Made by a program: the position numbers and the translations under genes
Assembly (NCBI RefSeq): GCF_001185345.1
Contig: NZ_KQ236744.1
Span: 687,794-751,793, forward strand
Reading direction: 5' to 3'
DNA length: 64,000 nucleotides
Origin: Dorea sp. D27
Lineage (GTDB): Bacteria > Bacillota > Clostridia > Lachnospirales > Lachnospiraceae
In this document: in pieces, positions 24,067 to 32,199 of the stretch
Layout of the letters: every line of letters starts with the position of its first letter
Numbering within the stretch: position 1 is the stretch's first letter
Notes under the pieces: model-generated
What the model was told of the DNA's origin: nothing
The model's database searches: none
The model's input: the letters and a program-made list of their open reading frames with translations, nothing else

Positions 24067-24933
24067 ATGAAGATATTTCAAAAAGGCTTTAACTATTCAC
24101 AGGACGGGAACGGCAACCGGCTCGTCTACCATCTGCAGGGCTGTAATATGAAGTGCCCTTGGTGTGCCAATCCGGAAGGGATGGAGCCGGATGGCGTAAT
24201 TGTGGCGGACAGTGAGTGGATACTGGAATCTGTCTGCCCGCATGGCGCGGTAAAGGGGACGCATGTAGACAGAGATATGTGCCGCACGTGCACAAAGAAA
24301 GAGTGCATCACAGAGCATAATACAAAAGGCATGTATCTATCCTACGAGGAAAAGACGCCGGAAGAAGTATTCCGTGAGGCATGTGCCAGTGAAATGATGT
24401 TTTATGACGGTGGAGGGGTGACTTTTACCGGTGGAGAGGCAACCGTGCAGTTCAAGGAACTGAAGGAAGTACTTCTCAGATTGAAAGACCACGGCATCCA
24501 TACCGCCATCGAGACGAACGGGACGCATCACAGGCTGCCGGAACTGTTTCCGCTTATTGATGAACTTATCATGGACTGCAAGCACTGCATTGCAGAAAAG
24601 CATGAACGGTATACAGGTGTTCCTTGCGGCGGCATCCTGCATAACATAAGAGAAGCGGCGGCAAGCCACCCGAAGCTTCATGTGCGCGTACCACTGATCG
24701 GAGGAATCAACGACGGCCCGGACGACCTGAAAGAGTTCCTTGCTTTTTTCGGTGAGATCAAAGGAGAGAATGTGACATTCGAGGTGCTGGCATATCATGA
24801 ATTCGGCAGAAAAAAATGGGAAGAATGCGGATGGGAATATAAGATGACTGAGGGGGCATATGTGAAGGATGAAGTGCTCGGGCAATTCCGGGGAGCAGTC
24901 ACCCGTCTGGGCTGCCATTACAGAAGAACGTAA
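24067..24933 (+). CDS. Glycyl-radical enzyme activating protein (radical SAM)
   Basis: A 288-residue PflA-like activase. The radical-SAM CX3CX2C motif is GCNMKCPWC (Cys26, 30, 33). It is followed by a short Cys-containing insert (CPHGAVK, CRTCTKKEC, about 58-80) that may hold part of an auxiliary Fe-S cluster. The GGGVTFTGGEA motif for SAM binding is present. It would use SAM to abstract hydrogen from a Gly in the neighbouring enzyme. It lies 58 bases upstream of the GRE gene, the usual pairing. Confidence 0.93.
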   Translation: MKIFQKGFNYSQDGNGNRLVYHLQGCNMKCPWCANPEGMEPDGVIVADSEWILESVCPHGAVKGTHVDRDMCRTCTKKECITEHNTKGMYLSYEEKTPEEVFREACASEMMFYDGGGVTFTGGEATVQFKELKEVLLRLKDHGIHTAIETNGTHHRLPELFPLIDELIMDCKHCIAEKHERYTGVPCGGILHNIREAAASHPKLHVRVPLIGGINDGPDDLKEFLAFFGEIKGENVTFEVLAYHEFGRKKWEECGWEYKMTEGAYVKDEVLGQFRGAVTRLGCHYRRT

Positions 24934-24990
24934 TCAGACCTTCACAGATGCGTGGAACATGATGTAATCCATATAAGGAGAGTAGCGGAT

Positions 24991-27375
24991 ATGAAGATTG
25001 AAACAATATTAAACGCCGGTGAGATTACAGATCTGGCGAAGAAAAGATTCCAGGAAGAGCGGGCGGTGGACCATCTGGAAGGCTGGTTTCTCGCGAAGGA
25101 GATTATGCGGGAGTGTGACGGTGCATATAAAGATGAGCCAGACTGCATACGGATTGCCAGGACGCTCGTCACGGCTGCAGAAAAGATTCCCCTCCGGCTT
25201 GGCGACTACCATGTGTTTGCCGGCACACAGGACGATGCGTTTGCCAGGTCATATGCACTTATCAACCCTGCATTCTCCGTAGACTCTTTCACCGGCTACT
25301 GTGACCCGGTGGCTGTATTCGGTGATATCGAGCCCATTGGCGATATCACGCAGGAACGCATAGACGATCTGAAAGACTATAACACGAATACAGAATTTTC
25401 CAGGGCACTTTTCGGTGCATACGATATGGCAGGAGAGGATACGAGCGAAGCCATATTTTTTATCGAACAGGTGACGGGCCATCTCATACCGGATATGCGT
25501 CCTGTACTGCGCATGGGAGTCGAAGGGCTTAAAAGGCAGATAGAGGAGCAGAGGGGGAAGGAGACGTGTGAAAAGAAGCGGGTTTATTATGAGGCAATGG
25601 ACACTGCGCTTGACGCTGTGACCGTGATTGCAGGCAGATATGCCCGGCTGGCGCAGGAGAAAGCAGCCGCCGCAGCGGGCAGAGACAAAGAACGGTATGC
25701 AATTATGGCGGAGACGCTCAGAAAAGTACCGGCACATGGAGCCGACAACCTCTATGAGGCTATCCAGTCCTTTATCCTTATGTGGCAGGTGATGTGCCTG
25801 GAGCAGACGCCAAATCCATATGCATTTTCCGTAGGGAATGCAGACCGTATATTTGAACCGTACCGGCTGACCGAAGATACAGGGCGGGAAATGACGGCGG
25901 CGCTGCTGAAGCATCTTCTCGTATTCTACAATGTGGCCGACAGAAGCTGGGCCATCTCGCAGAACCTGATAATCGGCGGACGGTCATTGGCGGGAGAGGA
26001 TTTGACGAACCTTACATCCTACGCGCTTCTGGATGCATACTATGACATGAACCTGCCCCAGCCGATTCTGTCTGTAAAGCTGCATAAGAATACGCCGGAT
26101 GAACTGTACGAGAGCCTTGGAAGATTCTTGTTTACACCGGGCTGTCTGACTCCGTCTTTCTTTAATGATGATTCAGTATTCGAAATATTAAAAGACAGGA
26201 ACAAGGTGGATCCGGATGACCTGGAGGACTATTCCGTGGCAGGCTGCCAGGAACCGCTCATAATGGGAAAAGATAACGGCAACACGACAAACAGCTGGCT
26301 GAATATGGCAAAGGTGCTGGAACTGTCCTTGAACGGAGGCGTCTCAACAATCTCCGGAAAGAAATTTGGCAGAAGCAGCGAGGAAAACGGATATAGTACG
26401 GAGCTGGACCTGTTACGGAATATCCACACCGTCTTCTACAAGAATCTGGAAGGGTATGTAGATAAGATGACTTCGTGTGCCAATGCTGCTTCAGAAGCAG
26501 TCTCGCTGCTGCAGGTACCATTTCTGTCTTCTCTCATGGGCGGGATTGAAAGCGGCGTTGATGTGAGAGATACGAAGGTACAGGGGACGAAATATAATGG
26601 CAGCGGATGCCTGATTCACGGACTATCTGTTGTCGCAGACTCTTTTGCAGCCATCGACACCCTTCTCGATGAGAGGCCTGAAGACGCAGGCAGGCTGCTG
26701 GAAGCGCTCAGGGATGATTTCAGACATGACCCGGAGATGCGGCAGTATCTGCTCAAGGCAGAGAAATACGGCAACAATAGCGCAAAGGTGGATGATGAAG
26801 CGGCAGAAATAGCAGGGAGAGTCAGCGACATTGTAGCTTCCAGAAAGAATTATCTCGGAAATCCTTTCCGGGCAGACTGGGCTTCTCCGTCTACGCATCT
26901 GCTGTATGGATACTGGGTGGGAGCCACACCTGACGGGCGTAAAGCCAGAGAACAGCTTGGCTATGGTATCGACCCGCTGTATGGCGAAGCACATTCAGGT
27001 CTCGGATTCAGGATGCTGTCCAATATGAGGCTGCCGTTTGAAAAGATGAATGGAGGCTGCGCTTCCCACCTCGGTGTGAATCCGAATTACTTCAGGTCGG
27101 AGACGTTCGAGGAAAAAGGAATCGAGTTCAAGAACAAGATCATAGCACCGCTATTTTATAACCCGAAGAAGGAAGGGATAGCGCCGTTCTATCTGTATGT
27201 AAATGTCACAACACCCGAGATGCTCAGAAAAGTGCTTGAGAATCCGAAGAAATATGCACCGGGCGGTGTCTATATCATGAGGATCCACGGTACATTTGTC
27301 AACTTCCTGGACTTGTCTCCGGATATTCAGGAGGATATTATTAAACGTCTGGACATGGAATCCACGAGCATGTAA
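24991..27375 (+). CDS. Glycyl radical enzyme of unassigned function (dehydratase/lyase type)
   Basis: A 794-residue pyruvate formate-lyase superfamily enzyme. The radical-bearing Gly767 lies in MRIHGTFVNFLDLSPDIQ near the C-terminus, and the active-site loop is SVAGCQEPLI (Cys419, Glu421). The Cys-x-Glu pair resembles diol and choline-type GREs, where Cys is the thiyl radical and Glu the base, and unlike PFL, which has two adjacent Cys. Most such enzymes carry GCVE or GCIE; Gln here is unusual. ATG 24991 follows AAGGAGA. The operon with xylulokinase and a sugar-type regulator suggests a polyol or sugar-derived substrate. Oxygen-sensitive action is expected. The exact reaction is unknown. Confidence 0.92.
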   Translation: MKIETILNAGEITDLAKKRFQEERAVDHLEGWFLAKEIMRECDGAYKDEPDCIRIARTLVTAAEKIPLRLGDYHVFAGTQDDAFARSYALINPAFSVDSFTGYCDPVAVFGDIEPIGDITQERIDDLKDYNTNTEFSRALFGAYDMAGEDTSEAIFFIEQVTGHLIPDMRPVLRMGVEGLKRQIEEQRGKETCEKKRVYYEAMDTALDAVTVIAGRYARLAQEKAAAAAGRDKERYAIMAETLRKVPAHGADNLYEAIQSFILMWQVMCLEQTPNPYAFSVGNADRIFEPYRLTEDTGREMTAALLKHLLVFYNVADRSWAISQNLIIGGRSLAGEDLTNLTSYALLDAYYDMNLPQPILSVKLHKNTPDELYESLGRFLFTPGCLTPSFFNDDSVFEILKDRNKVDPDDLEDYSVAGCQEPLIMGKDNGNTTNSWLNMAKVLELSLNGGVSTISGKKFGRSSEENGYSTELDLLRNIHTVFYKNLEGYVDKMTSCANAASEAVSLLQVPFLSSLMGGIESGVDVRDTKVQGTKYNGSGCLIHGLSVVADSFAAIDTLLDERPEDAGRLLEALRDDFRHDPEMRQYLLKAEKYGNNSAKVDDEAAEIAGRVSDIVASRKNYLGNPFRADWASPSTHLLYGYWVGATPDGRKAREQLGYGIDPLYGEAHSGLGFRMLSNMRLPFEKMNGGCASHLGVNPNYFRSETFEEKGIEFKNKIIAPLFYNPKKEGIAPFYLYVNVTTPEMLRKVLENPKKYAPGGVYIMRIHGTFVNFLDLSPDIQEDIIKRLDMESTSM

Positions 27376-27387
27376 GATAGGAATAAT

Positions 27388-28443
27388 ATGGTGAATGAAA
27401 ATCTATATGAAATTGTAAAAGATAAGATATGTGACGAGATATTTGAGGGGCATTTTGAAGATGGCGACCGGATACCGCCTGAGCGGGAGCTGGAAGAAAT
27501 GCTCCATGTAAGCCGTGTCACCGTACGCAGGTCGCTTGAGGTTCTCGAGGAGGACGGCCTGGTTGTACGCGAAGTGGGAAGAGGAACGAGAGTTACGCTT
27601 CGTAATGTGGGGAATAAAGGTGAACTGGATATGGTTGTGCTCATAGCCCCTGCCCGTAATCCATTCTTTTCCGAATTTATAGCCCGGTTCCAGAATTATG
27701 CTCAGGAAAAGGGAGCGCTCCTGCTCTATGTGGAAAAGCCCCGTAAGGAGGAGCTGGAACGCTGCCTGTACCGGCTGTATAAAAGAGGGCTGCGCAATGT
27801 AGTCGTCTGGCTGGAGGATATGACGGTAGATTCAGATAAGCTGAAGAGGCTGCGTGCCCTCGGCATGAATCTGGTATTTTTTGATTCGGACAAAGGACTC
27901 CCTTATGCGGATTGCGTAGCGCTGGATAACAGTCTGGCAGTACAGGCACTGTATGAGGAACTCGAGCGGCGCGGATATAAAAATGTCGTTTACATTGGAT
28001 GGAATCTGCAGGACGCGTACAGTATACGTATGCGCGAACAGACTTACAGGAAGAAGGCCGGTCCGGCAGCCCGGCTTCTCACCCTGCCATGGAAGGACGC
28101 AGAAACAGGTGCTGCCATGCTGAATGAGCTGTACGGGCCTGGACATGAGGGGATGGTGGATGCTGTCATCTGCAGTGACAGGGAGAGCGGAGAACTGACG
28201 GTGGAGACATTTAAGAGATTAGGTCCGCCTGTCAAAATTGCTGCAGTGGATGAGCTGTCAAAAAATGACAGTGCAGGAATCATCATGTATAAACAGAATC
28301 TGAATGCGGCTGTGGAGCAGATATTCACCTCGCTCCAGAACCAGTGCGGTATGGCGGGCCGCTGGAAAGCAGAACTTTACCTCCTGGAAGGTACGCTGGA
28401 AGAAGGTCGCATGGCGTCAGATGAGAATGGAAGCGTGGGATAA
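27388..28443 (+). CDS. GntR-type regulator with LacI-like sugar-sensing domain
   Basis: A 351-residue AraR-like architecture. The N-terminal GntR winged helix (about 1-70) has DGDRIPPERELEEMLHVSR and TVRRSLEVLEEDGL; it is joined to a periplasmic-binding/LacI-type effector domain (about 78-345, MVVLIAPARNPFFSEF, YADCVALDN, DAVICSDRESG). It starts 13 bases after the GRE and closes the operon. It likely binds the 25-bp palindrome over the operon promoter at 22514-22538 and is released by the sugar substrate or intermediate. Confidence 0.9.
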   Translation: MVNENLYEIVKDKICDEIFEGHFEDGDRIPPERELEEMLHVSRVTVRRSLEVLEEDGLVVREVGRGTRVTLRNVGNKGELDMVVLIAPARNPFFSEFIARFQNYAQEKGALLLYVEKPRKEELERCLYRLYKRGLRNVVVWLEDMTVDSDKLKRLRALGMNLVFFDSDKGLPYADCVALDNSLAVQALYEELERRGYKNVVYIGWNLQDAYSIRMREQTYRKKAGPAARLLTLPWKDAETGAAMLNELYGPGHEGMVDAVICSDRESGELTVETFKRLGPPVKIAAVDELSKNDSAGIIMYKQNLNAAVEQIFTSLQNQCGMAGRWKAELYLLEGTLEEGRMASDENGSVG

Positions 28444-28447
28444 GCAG

Positions 28448-28471
28448 AGAGCGGGGCTGCTGCCCCGCTCT
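28448..28471. terminator. Strong hairpin between convergent genes
   Basis: AGAGCGGGGC pairs with GCCCCGCTCT (10 perfect pairs, 4-base loop) just after the GntR stop. No T-run on either strand, but position between convergent operons supports a termination or 3'-end role. Confidence 0.55.
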
Positions 28472-28512
28472 ACATCCTGTGTCCATATGTTAGTCCGCAT
28501 CGGCATTTTTCA

Positions 28513-28872
28513 TTACTGCAGAAGCATGTCCCTCTTTTCAAGAATCTCTGCCACTATTACGCAGGCGGGGCAATCGCAGTATGCCGCTCCGGCGGATTTG
28601 ATTTCTCTGGCATGCGCCGCAACGTCTTTTGCTTTGTCGGCTCCGAATACGTGGGCCCCGCCCTCGGATTCTGCAAAACGAATCAAAGTATCAATCGGCA
28701 TGATATCTTCTTCCAATTCGGCGACATAGCTTTTAGTCACTTCCGCCTCCTTTTCCGTACCGACAGCATTGAGCCATGCCTCGGCTGCCTCTTTCGTCTC
28801 TTTGCTGCATGTCGGTGCATTCATTAGTTCGTGGGATTTTTCCACAACAAAGTCTAATACGTTTTTATCCAT
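28513..28872 (-). CDS. Small conserved-looking protein with CDCPAC motif
   Basis: A 119-residue acidic, helical, soluble protein. A C-terminal Cys cluster (AYCDCPACVIV, near 98-108) and a Cys in NAPTCSKE could bind metal or be redox active. I do not recognise a characterised family. ATG 28872 follows AAAAGGGG at 8 bases and has its own promoter (28904-28932), so it is an independent gene rather than the tail of the transaldolase operon. Function unknown. Confidence 0.75.
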   Translation of the reverse strand: MDKNVLDFVVEKSHELMNAPTCSKETKEAAEAWLNAVGTEKEAEVTKSYVAELEEDIMPIDTLIRFAESEGGAHVFGADKAKDVAAHAREIKSAGAAYCDCPACVIVAEILEKRDMLLQ

Positions 28873-28903
28873 TATCGACACCCCTTTTCTTATAATTAGC
28901 TAT

Positions 28904-28932
28904 ATTTTACTATATCTGGAGCATTTTTACAA
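28904..28932 (-). promoter_or_regulatory. Promoter of the small CDCPAC gene
   Basis: Read on the minus strand: TTGTAA (28932-28927), 17-base spacer, TAAAAT (28909-28904). Confidence 0.55.
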
Positions 28933-28952
28933 TCCGTTATTGCAATGGGTTT

Positions 28953-29630
28953 TTACAGTTCTGATATCGTCTTATCTCCAAATACAGATTTCCAGTCTGC
29001 GTCAAATGTATCGACTGCATTCATAATATGCGGCTGTGTCAATGCGGATTCCAGGATGGCCGGATCCATGGTGGCGGTGTGGGCGCCCGCAAGGAAGGCC
29101 CGGTCAACCTGGCCGGCATTCTTGAAGCTGGCCGCCAGAATCTGAGCCGGATAACTGTAACGGTCAATCATTTCCGCCATAGACGCGATGACATCCGCTG
29201 CATCCAGCCCCATATGTTCCATCCGGTTGTAATAAGGGGCGATATAATCCGTACCGGCTTCCATAGCCAGGAACCCCTGCTGTCTGCTGTATACCGCGGT
29301 GGCGGTCGTGCGGATACTGCGGGCTTTCATAAGCCGGATAGCTTTGATTCCCTCCATCGTGACCGGAATCTTGACATATACGTCCGGGTCTACTTTTTCA
29401 AGGATGGCATCTGCGTCCCTGAGCATGCCCGCCGCGTCAAGCGCCGTTACTTGTATATGAAGCGGCTTTTCTCTGCCGATGATAGAACGGATTGCTCCCA
29501 TATGTGAAAAGAAGTCGATCTGGCCCTCTTTTTTTACAATTGACGGGTTGGATGTGACGCCGGATATCGGGAATATCTCGCAATAATGTGCGATATCCTT
29601 AAGGCTGGCCGTGTCTAATAGATATTTCAT
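28953..29630 (-). CDS. Transaldolase / fructose-6-phosphate aldolase family protein
   Basis: A 225-residue class I aldolase of the small transaldolase (FSA/TalC) subfamily. Features are the MKYLLDTASL start, the TSNPSIVKKEG loop and the Schiff-base Lys in VYVKIPVT, followed by TTATAVYS and a C-terminal FDADWKSVFG. It would cleave or form ketose phosphates such as fructose 6-phosphate. ATG 29630 follows AGGAGG; longer in-frame reading upstream has no ribosome site. It lies 53 bases downstream of the DeoR regulator and is probably co-transcribed with it. Confidence 0.88.
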   Translation of the reverse strand: MKYLLDTASLKDIAHYCEIFPISGVTSNPSIVKKEGQIDFFSHMGAIRSIIGREKPLHIQVTALDAAGMLRDADAILEKVDPDVYVKIPVTMEGIKAIRLMKARSIRTTATAVYSRQQGFLAMEAGTDYIAPYYNRMEHMGLDAADVIASMAEMIDRYSYPAQILAASFKNAGQVDRAFLAGAHTATMDPAILESALTQPHIMNAVDTFDADWKSVFGDKTISEL

Positions 29631-29683
29631 TATAACCTCCTGTTTGGCGGCGTGTAGGCTCCTTTGGGCCGGAGTACGCCGTA

Positions 29684-30430
29684 TTATGCAATTGTGACGA
29701 TGATTCCGTGTTGTTCCAGATAAGCGCATTCTTCTTTTGGAATCTCACCGTCGGTAATTACTTCATATACATCTTTTAAGTCCAGAAATGCGACAGAGCC
29801 GGGACGGCCGAATTTTTCCGAGCCGGCAAGCACGTACGTATGATCAGCGGAACCGGTCATAGCGCTCAAAGTGTCGGAACGTATGAGATCGTCCCCGGTA
29901 AAGCCGGCTGTACGGGAATAACCGTCTGTCCCCACGAAAATCTTACCGACGTGGAAAGCGCTCACGGCACTTTTCGTCAGGGGACCTACAAGTGACTGGC
30001 CGTGGGGCTGGAGCGTCCCTCCCAGTACGATAAGCTGTATGTTCGTGTAACCTTTCAGGTAATTGGCCAGGTAGAAAGAGTTTGTGATAATCGTTACATT
30101 TTTCTTGGACTTTGCCAGTTCATCTGCAAACAGCGCACAGGTAGAGCCGGACTCGATGATAAGCGTCTCGCCGTCCTGCACGCAGGATGCCGCCCGGCGG
30201 GCAATCCTCTGCTTGTTATTATAATGAAGTGCCATTCGGTAATTAATGTCACCCGGATCGTTCGGTACGGCATAGCCGCGTTCCCGTTTCAGCATCCCAC
30301 GTTCGGCCAGGTAATCCAGATCCTTGCGAATCGTAACCTTTGATGTGTGGAGATATGCGGCTAGCGTATTCACTTCTGTCCTTCCGTGCCGTATGACATA
30401 TTCCAGAAGCTCGGTGTGCCGTTCTTTCAT
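29684..30430 (-). CDS. DeoR family transcriptional regulator
   Basis: A 248-residue regulator with an N-terminal DeoR helix-turn-helix (TLAAYLHTSKVTIRKDLDYL) and a C-terminal sugar-phosphate-binding domain (GETLIIESGSTCALFADEL, VTIITNSFYLANYL, FVGTDGYSRTAGFT). AGGAGGGG precedes ATG 30430. It is divergent from the FGGY kinase-rhamnulokinase-epimerase operon. Its promoter carries the palindrome CTAGTATACTAG over the -10, and an 8-bp inverted repeat covers the opposite -35, so it likely represses itself and the kinase operon until a sugar phosphate accumulates. Confidence 0.9.
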   Translation of the reverse strand: MKERHTELLEYVIRHGRTEVNTLAAYLHTSKVTIRKDLDYLAERGMLKRERGYAVPNDPGDINYRMALHYNNKQRIARRAASCVQDGETLIIESGSTCALFADELAKSKKNVTIITNSFYLANYLKGYTNIQLIVLGGTLQPHGQSLVGPLTKSAVSAFHVGKIFVGTDGYSRTAGFTGDDLIRSDTLSAMTGSADHTYVLAGSEKFGRPGSVAFLDLKDVYEVITDGEIPKEECAYLEQHGIIVTIA

Positions 30431-30471
30431 TGATACCCCTCCTGACTACATTCATGTTCTTTTGTGAATCA

Positions 30472-30573
30472 CTAGTATACTAGCATAGAATATACTTTAT
30501 GTCAAGAATGATGGTTTCGTACGAAAGTAAATATATTTCTTAAGTTTACTTTTTGCATATCGTATGGTATAAT
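30472..30573. promoter_or_regulatory. Divergent promoters and operators between deoR-type gene and FGGY kinase
   Basis: Minus strand: TTGACA (30505-30500), 17-base spacer, TAGTAT (30482-30477), with palindrome CTAGTATACTAG (30472-30483) over the -10. Plus strand: TTTACT (30545-30550), 17-base spacer, TATAAT (30568-30573). Inverted repeat AAAGTAAA (30524-30531) / TTTACTTT (30545-30552), 13-base spacer, overlaps this -35. Both are candidate DeoR sites. Confidence 0.65.
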
Positions 30574-30622
30574 AATCGCAATGGGCCGGGCAGACGGAAG
30601 GTCAGGCCAGAGAAGGCGGAAA

Positions 30623-32170
30623 ATGACAGAGAGAGGGAGAAGAGGATTGGATAAATACCTGATTGCCCATGATATGGGAACATCAAGCAATAAAGCGTCT
30701 TTGTTTACGACAGATGGCAGGCTGATAAAGAGCTGCACGGTGTCTTATGATGTACATTTTTTCCAGAAGAATTGTGCGGAACAGGATCCCCTTGACTGGT
30801 GGAATGCGGTGTGCACGGCTACAAGGAAGATTGTGGAAGGAATATGCCCCGCAGATATACTCGGCATCTCATTTTCTTCCCAGATGCAGGCATGTGTTAT
30901 CGTGGACCCGAAGGGCAATGTACTGCGCCCGGCTATGATATGGGCAGACTTAAGGGCGGAAGTACAGGCCCGGCAGCTTGTAGAGCGCGTCGGTGAAGAG
31001 CGGATGTATGAACTGAACGGGCACAGGGCGAGCGCCAGCTATAGTATCGAGAAGCTGATGTGGATACGGGACAATGAGCCGGAACTATACGGACAGACTT
31101 ATAAGATGCTGCTGGCGAAGGATTATATCATCTGCAGGCTGACGGGTAGATTTGTGACGGATTATTCAGAAGCGTCTGGTACGGATGCTTTTGACCTCAG
31201 AAGACTGGAGTGGTCGCGGGAGATTCTTGACGCGGCGGAGATAGAGGAGGAAAAGATGCCGGAGCTGCATGCGTCTACAGATGTCATCGGCCAGATGCTC
31301 CCGGAAGCTGCTGCGGCGCTTGGCATTGCTCCGGAGACGAAGGTCGTATGCGGAGGCGGTGACGGACCGTGCTCAGCGCTTGGAGCAGGAAGCATAGAGA
31401 AAGGCCAGATGTTTCTTTCTTTTGGTACGTCCGCCTGGATAGCAGGGACATCGGATGAGGTATTTCTGGACAAAGATAAGACGCTGATCTGCTTTGGCCA
31501 CGTCATTCCGGGGAAATATATGCCATGTGGCACGATGCAGGCGGCGGGGAGCTCTTATTCCTATATCAAGAAGGCATTGTGCCGGGAGGAGGAGCGGCGT
31601 GCAGAGAAGGAAGGCACATCGGTATATGATATATTGAACAGGCTCGTCATGCGTTCGCCTGCCGGGGCAAAGGGCCTTGTGTTTCTGCCATATATGCTCG
31701 GGGAGCGGAGTCCGAGATGGAATCCGGATACTTCCGGAAGCTTTCTCGGAATCAAGATGGAGCATGAGAAATGCGATTATGTCAGGGCGGTTCTGGAAGG
31801 CGTGGCGATGAATCTGGACTTGATACTGAGCGCACATAGAGAACATGCACACGTAGAGGAACTGATGCTGACGGGAGGAGGGGCTAAGGGAAACGTTGTC
31901 GCTCAGATTCTCTCAGACGTTCTAGGGGTTACGCTGCACCGGCTGGATCATGTGGAGACGGCTACTTCTGTTGCTGCGGCGGTGATTGCGGGGGTTGGTG
32001 TCGGAGCATTCAGAGACTTTTCTGTGATACGCCAGTTTGTTAAGCCTGAGCTTACCTTTCATCCCGACACTCATAACAGAGAAGCATATGTTAGGCAAAA
32101 GACGCTATTTGAAGAAGGATACAGATGCCTCAGGGCATATTATGAGCTGGAGTCACGTTTTGGACTATGA
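30623..32170 (+). CDS. FGGY carbohydrate kinase
   Basis: A 515-residue FGGY kinase: YLIAHDMGTSSNKASLF N-terminal phosphate loop, FSSQMQACV in the sugar site, WADLRAE, catalytic Asp in CGGGDGPCSALGAG, and ATP-site GGGAKGNVV. The start is uncertain: ATG 30623 has a weak AAGGCGG; TTG 30647 lies 7 bases after GAGGGAG and would give the typical short N-terminus LDKYLIAHD. It begins an operon with rhamnulokinase and D-psicose 3-epimerase under divergent DeoR control. Its substrate is probably a ketose or polyol; the sugar site differs from classic xylulokinase (QMQA in place of QMHG). Confidence 0.88.
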   Translation: MTERGRRGLDKYLIAHDMGTSSNKASLFTTDGRLIKSCTVSYDVHFFQKNCAEQDPLDWWNAVCTATRKIVEGICPADILGISFSSQMQACVIVDPKGNVLRPAMIWADLRAEVQARQLVERVGEERMYELNGHRASASYSIEKLMWIRDNEPELYGQTYKMLLAKDYIICRLTGRFVTDYSEASGTDAFDLRRLEWSREILDAAEIEEEKMPELHASTDVIGQMLPEAAAALGIAPETKVVCGGGDGPCSALGAGSIEKGQMFLSFGTSAWIAGTSDEVFLDKDKTLICFGHVIPGKYMPCGTMQAAGSSYSYIKKALCREEERRAEKEGTSVYDILNRLVMRSPAGAKGLVFLPYMLGERSPRWNPDTSGSFLGIKMEHEKCDYVRAVLEGVAMNLDLILSAHREHAHVEELMLTGGGAKGNVVAQILSDVLGVTLHRLDHVETATSVAAAVIAGVGVGAFRDFSVIRQFVKPELTFHPDTHNREAYVRQKTLFEEGYRCLRAYYELESRFGL

Positions 32171-32199
32171 AAACATCTAATCAGAGAGGAGGAAAGGCG

